Shown here: piece after piece, positions 15,456 to 26,194 of the stretch
Numbering within the stretch: the stretch's first letter is position 1
Layout of the letters: each line of letters starts with the position of its first letter
NCBI RefSeq assembly: GCF_000721495.1
Contig: NZ_JOHY01000031.1
Coordinates: forward strand, 1-64,000
Length of the DNA: 64,000 nucleotides
Direction: 5' to 3'
Source: Streptomyces sp. NRRL F-5123
GTDB lineage: Bacteria; Actinomycetota; Actinomycetes; Streptomycetales; Streptomycetaceae
Made by a program: the position numbers and the translations under genes
The notes under the pieces: model-generated
The model's input: only the letters and a program-made list of their open reading frames with translations
Told to the model about the DNA's origin: nothing
Databases searched by the model: none

Positions 15456-16316
15456 ATGAGCGCACCCGCACGGCCCACCGAGAACGCCACGAGCCCCGAC
15501 AAGGCGGCCTTCGCCGAGGAGTGGGAGGCGTGGCACCGGCAGAAGGACGAGACCTTCGGCGGCCCCCACGGCTTCCTCGCCATCACCAGCCTCAACTGGC
15601 TGGACGAGAACCCCACCCGCTTCCCCGACGCGCCCGGTCTGTGGTCCAGCACCGCCGACGGCGTCACCGTCCAGCTCGACGAGGGCGAGGAACTGCTGCT
15701 GGACGGCGAAGTCCTGCGCGGCCGCCATGACTTCGGCGTCCTCGCCGAGCGCTCCAGCCTCTACCCCGCCGCCGGGGACGCGGTGTTCGAGGTCGCCAAG
15801 CGCGGCGGCCACGACATCCTGCGCCCCCGCCACCCCGACAACGCCCTGCGGCAGTCCTTCACCGGCACCCCCGCCTACGACCCCGACCCGCGCTGGGCCG
15901 TGCCCGGCCGCTACGAGGCCTTCGCGACGCCCCGCCCGACGACGGTCGGCGCGGTCGTGGAGGGCCTGGAGCACGTGTACGACGCGGTGGGCCGCATCGA
16001 CTTCGCGGTCGACGGCACCTCCTACGCGCTGACCGCCTTCGAGGGCGCGGCCCCCGGCACCCTCCAGGTCCTCTTCACCGACGCCACCTCGGGCGTCACC
16101 ACCTACGCCGCCAACCGCTCCCTGACCGTCGCCGCCCCGGACGCCGACGGCAACGTCACCCTCGACTTCAACCGCGCCACCAACCTCCCCTGCGCCTACA
16201 CCGACCTCGCCACCTGCCCCCTCCCGCCCGCCGAGAACCGCCTCCCCCTCGCCGTCGAGGCCGGCGAGCTCATCCCCACGACCCCGGCGGCGACCACCCG
16301 CTCCGTCCCGGCCTGA
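15456..16316 (+). CDS. DUF1684 family protein
   Basis: This encodes 286 residues with no signal peptide or membrane segment. WHRQKDETFGGPHGFLAITSLNWLDENPTRFPDAPGLW near the N-terminus and DFNRATNLPCAYTDLATCPLPPAENRLPLAVEAGE near the C-terminus are typical of DUF1684. The conserved late NxPCAYT segment may be the active or metal-binding site, but the family has no proven chemistry that I know. It is the last gene of the monooxygenase operon, 37 bases after enzyme 4, so I infer a role in processing the oxidised product. Confidence 0.85.
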   Translation: MSAPARPTENATSPDKAAFAEEWEAWHRQKDETFGGPHGFLAITSLNWLDENPTRFPDAPGLWSSTADGVTVQLDEGEELLLDGEVLRGRHDFGVLAERSSLYPAAGDAVFEVAKRGGHDILRPRHPDNALRQSFTGTPAYDPDPRWAVPGRYEAFATPRPTTVGAVVEGLEHVYDAVGRIDFAVDGTSYALTAFEGAAPGTLQVLFTDATSGVTTYAANRSLTVAAPDADGNVTLDFNRATNLPCAYTDLATCPLPPAENRLPLAVEAGELIPTTPAATTRSVPA

Positions 16317-16451
16317 CACCGGAGCACAAGCGCCATGCGCGCGGGCCGGGTCACCTCTCCGGGCAGGCCGCCGGACCGGGTCGATGCGGGCCTCCACGGT
16401 GCGGAAGTCCTCCGCGGCCCCGTCCCCCCCACCGGGGTGACGGGGCCGCCC

Positions 16452-16487
16452 GGAAACCCGTCGCCGGCCGGCCGGCGACGGGTTTCC
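16452..16487. terminator. perfect 36-base palindrome, bidirectional terminator
   Basis: GGAAACCCGTCGCCGGCC (16452-16469) is followed immediately by its exact reverse complement (16470-16487). It lies between the convergent DUF1684 and SnoaL-like genes, 13 bases from the latter's stop, and should terminate transcripts from both sides. Confidence 0.85.
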
Positions 16488-16499
16488 GGCCGCAAGGTG

Positions 16500-16925
16500 T
16501 CAGAGCAGGGCCGGGCTGCTGTGGTAGGCCTCGATCAGCCACGCCCCGGCGTGCCGGGCGAGCACCCAGGTGACCAGCTCCCGCTGCTCCGGGGCCGATT
16601 CGTCCTGGCCGGGGGCGAGCGTGGCGCTGGCGGTGTGGACGAGGGCGACGTCAGCGGTGACCGCCCGGACGTCGCGGACTTCGTGGACGCGCCGGGTGCC
16701 GTGCAGCGTGCCCGTGAAGGCGGCGGTCATCGCCGCCTCGATCTGCGCACGCCCGGCCAGCCGGGTGCCGGGCAGGACGACCGTCGCCGCGGGCGCGTAG
16801 GAGGCGGCGAACGCGGCGCCGTCGCCCGCGGCCCAGGCGTGTGCGGCGGCGCGGAAGACGTCGCGGATCGCGGTGTCGTCTGCGGTGCCGTACGTATCGG
16901 CCGTATGTGTCGTGCTGCTGCTCAT
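16500..16925 (-). CDS. SnoaL-like / SgcJ family protein
   Basis: This encodes 141 residues from the ATG at 16925, preceded by GGGAGGG. The layout is that of the NTF2-like SnoaL fold: DDTAIRDVFRAAAHAWAAGDGAAFAASYAPAATVVLPGTRLAGRAQIEAAMTAAF, then beta strands ending WLIEAYHSSPALL. It matches the SgcJ/EcaC group of small cytosolic proteins of uncertain function. It stands alone between a terminator and the sigma-factor gene. Confidence 0.82.
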   Translation of the reverse strand: MSSSTTHTADTYGTADDTAIRDVFRAAAHAWAAGDGAAFAASYAPAATVVLPGTRLAGRAQIEAAMTAAFTGTLHGTRRVHEVRDVRAVTADVALVHTASATLAPGQDESAPEQRELVTWVLARHAGAWLIEAYHSSPALL

Positions 16926-17008
16926 GGCGAGCCCTCCCGTGACGTTCGCTGCTGTCACGAATGCAGACCCGCCCGGCGGCGGAAATTCGTCGGGTCCGGC
17001 CGGACCCG

Positions 17009-18169
<1,161 letters not shown>

Positions 18170-18369
18170 GGAATCGACCTCCGCGGTGAGCGCGACATTG
18201 GGCTCTTCAGCGGGCTCGGAGAGGCTCGGGAGGGGCGCCGAGGCGGGCTCTGGGCCGTCCTTCAGTGTGGCGCACACACCGCTCCCGCCACGAGGGTCGT
18301 GCGGGCGGTTTTTCGGCTTTCCGTCACGCTTCGCGTACGGCCCGACACACGGGCGGGGCGCCGTACCGC

Positions 18370-20286
18370 TCAGAGCGCCGCGGCCCCGTGGCCGCGCAGC
18401 CGCTGGCCGTACTGCTGGAGCGCCCACAGCTCGTTCTGGGCCGCGACGAACTCGGGCGCGTCCTCGCGCACCCCTTGCGCGTTCAGCCGGGCCTGCGTGG
18501 CGAGGACCTGGGCGATACGCCGCTCCACCGCGTTCATCCGCACCCGCACCAGCACCTCGCCCGCGTAGAACTCCGGGCTCTTGTGCATGACGGGCTCCAC
18601 CGCGAGCTCGGTGACCATCATCCGCACCGCGTCGTCGGGCGCGAACTCCCGTACCCGGGTGAGGTATTCGGCGTCGGCGAACTCGACCCCGCCGGCCTCC
18701 GCGATCACCCGGCGCACCTGCGCGTACGGCGGGCCGGTGAACTCGTCCTCGCCGTACGCGTCGAAGGCCGGCGAGACGAGCGCGGGGAACTGCAGGGCCA
18801 ACTTGAGCAGTTCGCGCTCCACGCGGTGCGCGGGGCTGCGCAGGTCGAGGCGCGGCCCGCGCGGCACGTTCTGCGGCGGGCCCGCCGGGCGCCGTTCGGG
18901 GCCCCGCCCGGCGAAGTCCGGCCGTACGGGGGCGCCCTGGCCGGCGGCCCGGGCGCGGGCCAGCGCCCGCACCCGGCGGATGACGGACTGCTCCTCGGCC
19001 TGCGTGGCCATGCCCGCCATGCCGAGCAGCCGGATCGCGTAACGGTCGCGCAGCGCCTGGTTCTTGATCGCCGCGACCACCGGCACCGCGGCGTCCAGCG
19101 CCGCGACCCGGCCCTCGTCGGTGTCCAGGTTGTAGCGCGACACGATCGAGCGCAGCGCGAACGCGAACAGCGGAGTGCGCCCCTCGATGAGCCGCAGCAC
19201 CGCCGAGTCGCCCTCGGCGAGCCGCAGTTCGCACGGGTCCATACCGCCGGGGGTGACCGCGATCGACGTCTCGGCGGCGAACTTCTGGTCGTCCTCGAAC
19301 GCCCGCAGCGCCGCCTTCTGCCCCGCCTCGTCACCGTCGAAGGTGAAGACGACCTCGGAGGTCGCGTTGTCCATCAGCAGCCGGCGCAGGATCTTGATGT
19401 GGTCGCCGCCGAAGGACGTGCCGCACGTCGCGATCGCGTTCGTCACCCCGGCCAGATGGCACGCCATGACGTCCGTGTAGCCCTCGACCACGACCGCCCG
19501 GCCGGTCCTGGCGATCTCCTTCTTGGCCAGGTCGATCCCGTAGAGCACCTGCGACTTGCGGTAGAGCGGGGTCTCCGAGGTGTTCAGGTACTTCGGTCCC
19601 TGGTCGTCGTCGCGCAGCTTGCGCGCGCCGAAGCCGATGACCTCGCCGGTGATGTCCCGGATCGGCCAGATCAGCCGGCCGCGGAAGCGGTCGATCGCCC
19701 CGCCCCGGCGGCTCTCCAGCGCCAGCCCCGCGGTGATCAGCTCCCGGTCCGTGAAGCCCTTGCCGCGCAGGAAACGCACCAGCGCGTCCCACCCGGCGGG
19801 CGCGTAGCCCACACCGAAATGCCCGGCCGCGGCCTGGTCGAAGCCGCGCGCGGCCAGGAAGCGCCGGGCGATCTCCGCCTCGGCGCCCGCGAGCTGCTCG
19901 ACGTAGAAGGCCGCGGCGGCGCGGTGCGCCTCGACCAGCCGGATCCGCTCGCCCTGCTGGCGGCCGGGCACATGCCCGCCCTCCTCGTACCGCAGGGTGA
20001 TAGCGGCCTGGCCCGCGAGCCGCTCGACGGCCTCGGTGAAGGACAGGTGGTCGACCTTCATGACGAAGGCGAGCGTGTCGCCGCCCTCGCCGCAGCCGAA
20101 GCAGTGGAAGAGCCCCTTGGAGGGGCTGACCTGGAAGGACGGCGTCTTCTCGTCGTGGAAGGGGCACAGGCCCTTCAGATTGCCGCCGCCGGCGGACTTG
20201 AGCTGGAGGTATTCGGCGACGACCGCGTCGATCGGGACGGCGTCGCGTACCGCCTTCACGTCTTCGTCCCTGATCCTGCCCGCCAC
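18370..20286 (-). CDS. dnaG: DNA primase DnaG
   Basis: This encodes 638 residues from a GTG at 20286. The zinc-binding domain carries Cys41, His44, Cys62 and Cys65 ([12 protein letters not shown], then [11 protein letters not shown]). The TOPRIM core has Glu268 in VVVEGYTDV and DGDEAG at 317-322, binding catalytic Mg. The C-terminal 200 residues are the helicase-interaction domain. It makes the RNA primers of chromosome replication and is complete. As in many bacteria it sits beside a sigma-70 gene; the gap to hrdA here is about 200 bases. Confidence 0.97.
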   Translation of the reverse strand: MAGRIRDEDVKAVRDAVPIDAVVAEYLQLKSAGGGNLKGLCPFHDEKTPSFQVSPSKGLFHCFGCGEGGDTLAFVMKVDHLSFTEAVERLAGQAAITLRYEEGGHVPGRQQGERIRLVEAHRAAAAFYVEQLAGAEAEIARRFLAARGFDQAAAGHFGVGYAPAGWDALVRFLRGKGFTDRELITAGLALESRRGGAIDRFRGRLIWPIRDITGEVIGFGARKLRDDDQGPKYLNTSETPLYRKSQVLYGIDLAKKEIARTGRAVVVEGYTDVMACHLAGVTNAIATCGTSFGGDHIKILRRLLMDNATSEVVFTFDGDEAGQKAALRAFEDDQKFAAETSIAVTPGGMDPCELRLAEGDSAVLRLIEGRTPLFAFALRSIVSRYNLDTDEGRVAALDAAVPVVAAIKNQALRDRYAIRLLGMAGMATQAEEQSVIRRVRALARARAAGQGAPVRPDFAGRGPERRPAGPPQNVPRGPRLDLRSPAHRVERELLKLALQFPALVSPAFDAYGEDEFTGPPYAQVRRVIAEAGGVEFADAEYLTRVREFAPDDAVRMMVTELAVEPVMHKSPEFYAGEVLVRVRMNAVERRIAQVLATQARLNAQGVREDAPEFVAAQNELWALQQYGQRLRGHGAAAL

Positions 20287-20351
20287 GCCAGAAGTCTACG
20301 GCCCGGCTCGGACAGCTCCGGACGCCGCGGTGTCGTCCGCCGCCTCCCGCG

Positions 20352-20807
20352 TCAGTCCCGCAGGAGGTCCTTGGTCACGAAGTCGTAGTGCAGGCCGCTC
20401 GGCTCCAGCAGGTACTCCTCGCCGACGCGCTCGAAGCCCATGTGCCGGTAGAAGTCGCTCGCCGAGGTGCGGCCGTGGCACCAGGCCAGGGCCGCGCCGC
20501 GGGCCGCGCACTCGCGCAGGCCCGCGGTCAGGGCGGCGCCGCCGAAGCCCTGGCCGCGGACCTCGGGGGCGCTGCCCATGCCGCGGAAGCGGTAGGCGGT
20601 GGCCGCCTCGCCGGGAAAGCCGTCGGGGAAGAAGGTGGCGCAGCCGCGGACCGCGCCGGCCTCGTCGTAGGCGGCTATGTGGAAGGTGCCGGGGAGCGCG
20701 TCCTCGGGGTAGACGGCGGTCTCGCGCGGCAGCCCGGTGCGCAGCACCGCCCAGCGCAGCGCGAAGATCTCCTCCACCGCGACGACGGCGGTGCGCGAAA
20801 CGGACAA
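20352..20807 (-). CDS. GNAT-family N-acetyltransferase
   Basis: This encodes about 151 residues from a TTG at 20807 that follows AGGAGG by 10 bases; a GTG at 20852 lacks a good binding site. The acetyl-CoA motif A is RFRGMGSAPEVRGQGFGGAALTAGLRECA (the RGQGxG turn), followed by FYRHMGFERVGEEY typical of motif B. Substrate unknown. It sits between dnaG and a ferredoxin reductase gene on the same strand. Confidence 0.85.
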   Translation of the reverse strand: MSVSRTAVVAVEEIFALRWAVLRTGLPRETAVYPEDALPGTFHIAAYDEAGAVRGCATFFPDGFPGEAATAYRFRGMGSAPEVRGQGFGGAALTAGLRECAARGAALAWCHGRTSASDFYRHMGFERVGEEYLLEPSGLHYDFVTKDLLRD

Positions 20808-20859
20808 CGTGACTGTCCCTCCTGGTCGGCCCGGGTCTCCCCGGGCCTTCACCAGGGGT

Positions 20860-22122
20860 CTACTCCACGAACGAGGGTAGCGGCACGCTCGGGTCCGACA
20901 GGGCCTCGGGGTCGACCGCCCGGCCCGAGCGGATGAGCTGCTGGATGTGCTCGGTGACGTCCCACACGTTGACGTTCATGCCCGCCAGCACCCGGCCCTC
21001 GCGCAGCCAGAACGCGATGAACTCGCGCTTGCCGACGTCCCCGCGGCACACCACCTGGTCGTACGACCCGGGGGCGGCGTGCCCGGAGAACTCCATCCCC
21101 AGGTCGTACTGGTCGGAGAAGAAGTACGGCACGCGGTCGTACGACACCTGCTGCCCGAGCATGGCGCGGGCCGCGGCCGGGCCGCCGTTCAGCGCGTTCG
21201 CCCAGTGCTCGACGCGCAGCCTGCGACCCAGCAGCGGGTGCTCGGCGTTCGCGACGTCGCCGGCCGCGAAGATGTGCGGGTCCGAGGTGCGCAAGGACGC
21301 GTCCACCGCGACGCCGCCGCCCTCCTCGCGCGGAGCCAGCGCCAGGCCCGCGACCTCCGCGAGCGCGGTCCGCGGGGCGGCGCCGATCGCGGCGAGCACG
21401 TCGTGCGCCGGGTGCTCCTCGCCGTCGTCCGTCAGCGCGGCCAGCACCATGCCGTCCTGGCCGGTGATCTCCGTGAGCTTCGCGCCGAAGTGGAAGCGGA
21501 CGCCGTGCTCGGTGTGCAGGTCGGTGAACACCGCGCCCAGTTCGGGCCCGAGCACCGCGTGCAGCGGCGTCGGGTCCGGCTCCACGACCGTGACCTCGGC
21601 GCCGTACCCGCGGGCCGCCGCGGCCACCTCCAGGCCGATCCAGCCCGCGCCGGCGATCACCAGGTGGCCGTTCTCCCGGCCCAGCGAGGTCAGCACGTGC
21701 TTGAGCCGGTCGGCGTGCGCCAGCCGCCGCAGGTGGTGCACCCCGGCGAGGTCCGTGCCCGGGATGTCCAGGCGGCGCGGCTCGGAGCCCGTCGCGAGCA
21801 GCAGCTTGTCGTAGATGAGCGTGGTGCCGTCGCCGAGGCTGATGCTGCGGGCGTCCTTGTCCAGGTGCACCACCGGCTGCCCCAGGTGCAGCTCGACGTC
21901 GTGCTCGGCGTACCAGCCCGGCTGCTGCACGAAGACGGAGTCGCGCTCCGCGCTGTCCGTGAGGTAGCCCTTGGAGAGGGGTGGGCGTTCGTAGGGGTGG
22001 TCGCGCTCGTCGCCGATCAGTATCACCCGGCCGGTGAAACCCTCGGAGCGGAGGGTTTCCGCGGCTTTCGCCCCGGCGAGCCCCGCTCCGACGATCACGA
22101 AGGTCTGGTGTGCGTCCACCAC
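20860..22122 (-). CDS. FAD/NAD-dependent ferredoxin reductase
   Basis: This encodes 420 residues. The FAD site VIVGAGLAGAKAAETLRSEG, the ERPPLSKGYL segment typical of oxygenase-coupled reductases, the NAD site IAGAGWIGLEVAAAARGYGAEVTVVE, and IFAAGDVAN before the C-terminal reductase domain define the class. It moves electrons from NAD(P)H to a ferredoxin or Rieske protein serving a P450 or dioxygenase. No ferredoxin or oxygenase is adjacent, so the partner must be elsewhere. Confidence 0.9.
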   Translation of the reverse strand: MVDAHQTFVIVGAGLAGAKAAETLRSEGFTGRVILIGDERDHPYERPPLSKGYLTDSAERDSVFVQQPGWYAEHDVELHLGQPVVHLDKDARSISLGDGTTLIYDKLLLATGSEPRRLDIPGTDLAGVHHLRRLAHADRLKHVLTSLGRENGHLVIAGAGWIGLEVAAAARGYGAEVTVVEPDPTPLHAVLGPELGAVFTDLHTEHGVRFHFGAKLTEITGQDGMVLAALTDDGEEHPAHDVLAAIGAAPRTALAEVAGLALAPREEGGGVAVDASLRTSDPHIFAAGDVANAEHPLLGRRLRVEHWANALNGGPAAARAMLGQQVSYDRVPYFFSDQYDLGMEFSGHAAPGSYDQVVCRGDVGKREFIAFWLREGRVLAGMNVNVWDVTEHIQQLIRSGRAVDPEALSDPSVPLPSFVE

Positions 22123-22518
22123 TGGATGCCTCCCCTGCCGGTCTTTCCTTATACGCGAGCGTCCCTTACGGCAGGGCCGTCGGGAAGTGTGCCGCGCCGA
22201 ACGATCATTGTGACCGCTTCGGCGGCCCTGCGCTCCGGGGGTCCCCCGGCACCCCTCTCCCCCGGGGCCTCCGGGGCCGGCCCGGTCCTCCGGGGCCTCC
22301 GGTGCCGGCCCGGTCCTCCGGGGCCTGCGGCGGTGCGCCTGCCGCCCGGGGCCGGGCCGGGGGCCGCTCCGGTTTCGGCGGCGGCTTTTGGGGGTGCCTT
22401 GGTTGCCGTGGCCTCCTCAGCGCTTTAGCATCGCCGTCCGGGGGATGGCCATGCGCGTTTATGGCCTCTTTCCGTCGTTTTCTGTCGTTCGTGCACGGTG
22501 GACTCGAAGGGAAAAGGA
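22123..22518. other. 396-base intergenic region with tandem repeat
   Basis: This separates divergent ferredoxin-reductase and I36-protein genes. It contains a 28-base tandem repeat at 22264-22330 and otherwise G/C-rich sequence. I support no gene here. Promoters for both flanking genes should lie in it but I could not fix them. Confidence 0.5.
22264..22330. repeat. 28-bp tandem repeat, 2.4 copies
   Basis: Units at 22264-22291 and 22292-22319 differ at one base, and a partial third runs to 22330. Each unit contains GGCCGGCC-like self-complementary sequence. Confidence 0.85.
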
Positions 22519-22938
22519 ATGCGCATCAGGACGGGGCGCCGCGCGGTTCAGGCGGCGGCAGTGGGGGTAATGACCCTCGGGGCGATGGCAGTGGCGACCG
22601 GCGGCGCGCAGGCGGTCTCGGCACCCGGCGGGGCGGCGACGTGCCCGAGTAATTCCGTGTGTCTCTATTACAACTCGCCGGAAAACGGCTGGGGAGCCTT
22701 CGAGTATTTCTCCCCGGGGCAGCGCGGGCTCAACCTGTCGAACTTCAGGTTCACCAACCACGGGAACACCGGGAACGGCTACGGACAGGTCATCGCCATG
22801 AACGCCGCTTCCATCGTCAACAACACCGACCACTTCGTGAACGTCTATGTTTCGCAGGGCTATTACGTGCACTACGAGGGGCATTACGCGGGGAACCTCA
22901 ACACCGCGTACAACAACGACGTCGCCATGGACACCTGA
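22519..22938 (+). CDS. secreted peptidase-inhibitor I36-like protein
   Basis: This encodes 139 residues from the ATG at 22519 after AAAAGGA. It has a basic N-terminus, a hydrophobic stretch and an AQAVSA cleavage region, so it is exported. The mature 100 residues have the small beta/gamma-crystallin-like layout of the I36 (SMPI-type) family: CPSNSVCLYYNSPENGWGAFEYF, then LNLSNFRFTNHG, SIVNNTDHFVNVYV and ending in HYEGHYAGNLN. Members inhibit metalloproteases in Streptomyces, but many are untested. Two Cys are visible and could form a disulfide. Confidence 0.82.
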   Translation: MRIRTGRRAVQAAAVGVMTLGAMAVATGGAQAVSAPGGAATCPSNSVCLYYNSPENGWGAFEYFSPGQRGLNLSNFRFTNHGNTGNGYGQVIAMNAASIVNNTDHFVNVYVSQGYYVHYEGHYAGNLNTAYNNDVAMDT

Positions 22939-23050
22939 GGCTCCCGGCAGGGCGTCCTCACTTCGCGCGGCGGGGCGGCGTGAGGCGGGGGCAAAGCGGT
23001 GAGATCCCCGGGAAATCCGGGGGCAACCCGCAGGCGGCATGCTCGAAGGT

Positions 23051-23791
23051 ATGAGGATGACGCAGCGACCTGTGCTCGTGGCCGTCGCGCACGGCAGCCG
23101 GGATCCCCGTGCGCTGCCCGCGGTGCGGGCCCTGGTGGAGCGGGTACGGACCGCCCGGCCCGGGCTGGAGGTGCGGCTCGGGCACGTGGAACTGGACGAG
23201 CCGCTGCTCGGGGACACCCTCGCCGGGCTGCGCGGCACCGCCGTGCTCGTCCCGCTGCTGCTCGGCCGAGGGCACCACGTGAAGCACGACCTGCCCGCGG
23301 CGCTCGCGGCGGCCCCCTGGGTGACGGGGGCGGTCGCGGCGCCGCTGGGTCCGGATCCGCTGCTCGCGGAGACGCTGCACGACCGGCTGCGGGCCGCGGG
23401 GTGGACCCGCGCCGGGCGGGCGGTCGTGCTCGCCGCGGCCGGGTCGCGGGATCCGCAGTCCGCCGCGGACACCGCCCGTACCGCCGCCCTGCTCGCGGCC
23501 CGGCTGGGGGTGCCGGTCGCTCCCGCGTACGCCTCCGCCGCGGCGCCGACGGTGCCGGAGGCGGTCGCCGGGCTCGTGAGCCGGGGGATCGCCCGCGACC
23601 GTATCGCCGTGGCCTCGTACTTCACCGCGCCCGGCCGCTTCGCCACGCAGACCGCCGCCGCCGCGCCCTGGATCGCCGCGGCGCCGCTGGGCGCGCATCC
23701 GGCGATGGCCCGCCTGGTCCTGCAGCGCTACGACGAGGCCGCCGCCGCCCTGCCGCGTACCGGCTCGCACCGCCTCGCCCACGCGGGCTGA
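23051..23791 (+). CDS. sirohydrochlorin chelatase family protein
   Basis: This encodes about 246 residues from the ATG at 23051; ATGs at 23039 and 23057 are alternatives. Two CbiX-like halves are visible: [24 protein letters not shown] with the catalytic-type HGSRD, a metal-site stretch [13 protein letters not shown], and a second half with [18 protein letters not shown]. It inserts Fe or Co into sirohydrochlorin. Siroheme is the cofactor of the nitrite reductase encoded by nirB at 31956 and of sulfite reductase, so it fits this window's nitrogen and sulfur metabolism. Confidence 0.87.
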   Translation: MRMTQRPVLVAVAHGSRDPRALPAVRALVERVRTARPGLEVRLGHVELDEPLLGDTLAGLRGTAVLVPLLLGRGHHVKHDLPAALAAAPWVTGAVAAPLGPDPLLAETLHDRLRAAGWTRAGRAVVLAAAGSRDPQSAADTARTAALLAARLGVPVAPAYASAAAPTVPEAVAGLVSRGIARDRIAVASYFTAPGRFATQTAAAAPWIAAAPLGAHPAMARLVLQRYDEAAAALPRTGSHRLAHAG

Positions 23792-23829
23792 ACCTCCGTT
23801 CGCGGCGCCGGGCGGTTACCGTCGGCCGT

Positions 23830-25119
23830 ATGGAGAGCCATGACGCCCGGGGCGAGACGCACGGCGGCTACCGGGCCGCCGACGCCGAACGGTACGTGCC
23901 CGAGCCCGACAAGCGGCCGGGCCGGACCGCCTTCCAGCGCGACCGCGCGCGCGTCCTGCACTCCGCCGCGCTGCGCCGGCTCGCCGGGAAGACGCAGGTC
24001 GTCGACCCGGGAGTGAGCTCGGGCGCCGTACCCGACACCAGCCCGCGCACCCGGCTGACGCACTCGCTCGAATGCGCCCAGGTCGGCCGGGAGCTGGGCG
24101 CGGCGCTCGGCTGCGACCCCGACCTCGTCGAGACCTCCTGCCTTGCGCACGACCTCGGCCACCCGCCCTTCGGGCACAACGGCGAGCTGGTCCTCGCCGA
24201 GTTCGCCGCCGGCTGCGGGGGCTTCGAGGGCAACGCGCAGAGCCTGCGGCTGCTCACCCGGCTGGAGCCCAAGCGCTTCGCGTCCCCGGATGTCAGCGTC
24301 GGCCTCAACCTCACGCGCGCCGCGCTCGACGCCGCCACCAAGTACCCCTGGCCGCGCGGGGGCCGGCCGGGCGATCCCGGCAGCCCGAAATTCGGCGTCT
24401 ACGAGGACGACCTGCCCGTCTTCCGCTGGGCCCGCGAGGGTGCGCCCGAGGGGCGGCAGTGCTTCGAGGCGCAGGTCATGGACTGGTCGGACGACGTCGC
24501 CTATTCCGTCCACGACGTCGAGGACGGCCTCCAGGCCGGCCACATCGACCCCCGCGCCCTGCGCTCCGCCCCCGAACGGGCCGACGTCTTCGCCTGCGCG
24601 GCCGCCCGCTACGCCCCTCCCGGCACCGCCCCCGACGAGCTGGCCGAGGCCCTCGACCGGCTCCTGGCCCAGCCCTGGTGGCCCGACCACTACGACGCCA
24701 CCGCCCTCGCCCAGGCCCGGCTGAAGGACGCGGCCTCCCAGCTCATCGGCCGCTTCTGCCTCGCCGCCGAGGGTGCGACCCGCGAGCGCCACGGCACCGC
24801 GCGCCTCACCCGCTACGCCGCCGAACTGGTCGTCCCGCGTGAGCAGCGGCTCGAATGCGCGGTGCTCAAGGCCGTCGCCGACCGCTACGTCATGCAGCGC
24901 GCCGCCCAGGCGCGGCGGCGGGCCGAGCAGCGCGTCGTCATCGCCGAACTCGCCGCGGCCCTCCTCGCCCGGGCCCCCGAGGGGCTCGACCCGCAGTTCG
25001 CCCCGCTCTTCGCCGCCGCGGGGGACGACCGCGGGCGCCGCCGCGTCGTCGTCGACCAGATCGCGTCCCTCACGGACGCCGCCGCCACGGCCCTCCACGC
25101 CCGCCTCACCCCGGCCTGA
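23830..25119 (+). CDS. dgt: deoxyguanosinetriphosphate triphosphohydrolase-like protein
   Basis: This encodes 429 residues. The HD-domain metal ligands are clear: His78 in RLTHSLE, His107-Asp108 in [16 protein letters not shown] and a later Asp in [16 protein letters not shown]. It removes triphosphate from dNTPs, giving deoxynucleosides, and helps set dNTP pools. It starts 38 bases after the chelatase gene. Proximity to dnaG is the arrangement I recall in other streptomycetes. Confidence 0.93.
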   Translation: MESHDARGETHGGYRAADAERYVPEPDKRPGRTAFQRDRARVLHSAALRRLAGKTQVVDPGVSSGAVPDTSPRTRLTHSLECAQVGRELGAALGCDPDLVETSCLAHDLGHPPFGHNGELVLAEFAAGCGGFEGNAQSLRLLTRLEPKRFASPDVSVGLNLTRAALDAATKYPWPRGGRPGDPGSPKFGVYEDDLPVFRWAREGAPEGRQCFEAQVMDWSDDVAYSVHDVEDGLQAGHIDPRALRSAPERADVFACAAARYAPPGTAPDELAEALDRLLAQPWWPDHYDATALAQARLKDAASQLIGRFCLAAEGATRERHGTARLTRYAAELVVPREQRLECAVLKAVADRYVMQRAAQARRRAEQRVVIAELAAALLARAPEGLDPQFAPLFAAAGDDRGRRRVVVDQIASLTDAAATALHARLTPA

Positions 25120-25323
25120 CGGCCCACCCCGCGGCTACGGCCGCCGGAGCCACCGCGCCTGGTCGGCACCGTCGTCGCATCCGCTGCACGACGGGCGCCC
25201 CTTCGTCCTTGCCTTGCTGCCGTCCTGCACGGTCGGGCGTTTCCCGCTGTTGCGTTCCTGATCTCCCGGCCAGGGTGCAACCCCCGGGGCGGGAGCGACG
25301 TCAAGAGAGGTGAGGGGGTAGCG

Positions 25324-26010
25324 ATGGGGCTCAAGGCGTGGGGGCGGGGGCTGCGGACCCGGAAGGGGCAGCGGCGGTTCGTGCAGGCCGTCGCAGGCGT
25401 GTGCACGGTGGCGCTGCTGCCTGCCGTATGGGTGCAGCTCGCGGGTGGCGGGCGGGTGCGGGACCTCTCGGACGTGCCGGCCGCGCCGGTGGGCGTCGTC
25501 TTCGGCGCGGGCCTGACCCCGGCGGGGCACCCCTCGCCGTATCTCGCGCACCGGCTCGACACCGCTCTCGCGCTCTACCGCGCGGGCAAGGTGCGGGTGC
25601 TGCTCGTCACGGGCGACAACAGCCGTACGACGTACGACGAGCCGGGTGCCATGCGGACGTATCTGGTCGCGCACGGCGTCCCGGCCACCCGGGTCGTCGT
25701 GGACGACGCGGGCTTCGACACCTGGGACTCGTGCAGTCGTGCGAAACGCGTCTTCGGGGTGGACAGGGCGATCCTGGTCAGCCAGGACTTCCACATCCGG
25801 CGGGCCCTCGCGCTGTGCGAGGCGGCGGGCCTGAGCGTGTACGGCGTCGGCGTCGACGAGCCGCACGACCGGACGTGGTACGCGGGCGGCGCCCGTGAGC
25901 TGCTCGCTGCGGGCAAGGCCGCGGTGGACGCGACGCTCCATCCCGCCCCGCGCTTCCTGGGCCCGAAGGAGCCGGGCGTGACGCGCGCCCTGGAGGCTCC
26001 CGCCGGGTGA
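25324..26010 (+). CDS. SanA/YdcF-like DUF218 membrane protein
   Basis: This encodes 228 residues with an N-terminal signal-anchor (about residues 22-40). The DUF218 core reads GVVFGAGLTPAGHPSPYLAHRLDTALALYRAGKVRVLLVTGDN, then EPGAMRTYLVAHGVPATRVVVDDAGFDTWDSCSRA and ILVSQDFHIRRALALCEAAGL. E. coli SanA of this family affects vancomycin exclusion and cell-envelope integrity. The exact reaction is unknown. Confidence 0.88.
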   Translation: MGLKAWGRGLRTRKGQRRFVQAVAGVCTVALLPAVWVQLAGGGRVRDLSDVPAAPVGVVFGAGLTPAGHPSPYLAHRLDTALALYRAGKVRVLLVTGDNSRTTYDEPGAMRTYLVAHGVPATRVVVDDAGFDTWDSCSRAKRVFGVDRAILVSQDFHIRRALALCEAAGLSVYGVGVDEPHDRTWYAGGARELLAAGKAAVDATLHPAPRFLGPKEPGVTRALEAPAG

Positions 26011-26012
26011 CG

Positions 26013-26102
26013 CGGCGGACGCCCGCCGGGCGACGCGGCGGGGTCCTCGGGGGAGCGCGGCGGACGCCCGCGGGGCGACGCAGCGGGGTCCTCCGGGTGG
26101 CG
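26013..26102. repeat. 45-bp tandem repeat, two copies
   Basis: Units 26013-26057 and 26058-26102 are near identical; shorter related fragments flank both sides. The repeat starts right after the SanA-like gene stop. Confidence 0.8.
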
Positions 26103-26182
26103 CGGCGGGCCCCGCGGGATTTTCACAGCGGTGAAAGTTCTACGCGCGTTGCGACAGCCTCGCACGCCCGCCGCACCCCGCA

Positions 26183-26194
26183 TGGTCCAGACCT
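26183..26194. promoter_or_regulatory. possible DasR-responsive element
   Basis: TGGTCCAGACCT resembles the DasR site TGGTCTAGACCA known from Streptomyces aminosugar and chitin genes, with two differences. It lies about 150 bases before the lysozyme start. GlcNAc-linked control of a cell-wall hydrolase is reasonable but unproven. Confidence 0.45.

Noticed and set aside
10466..16316. Luciferase operon for light production
   Set aside because: LLM enzymes share the luciferase fold, but no acyl reductase genes (luxCDE-like) are present. The leader peptide and transporter indicate sulfur metabolism.
25120..25323. Possible tRNA or small RNA gene after dgt
   Set aside because: I found no cloverleaf or anticodon arm; only a short CTCCCG/CGGGAG dyad near the next start.
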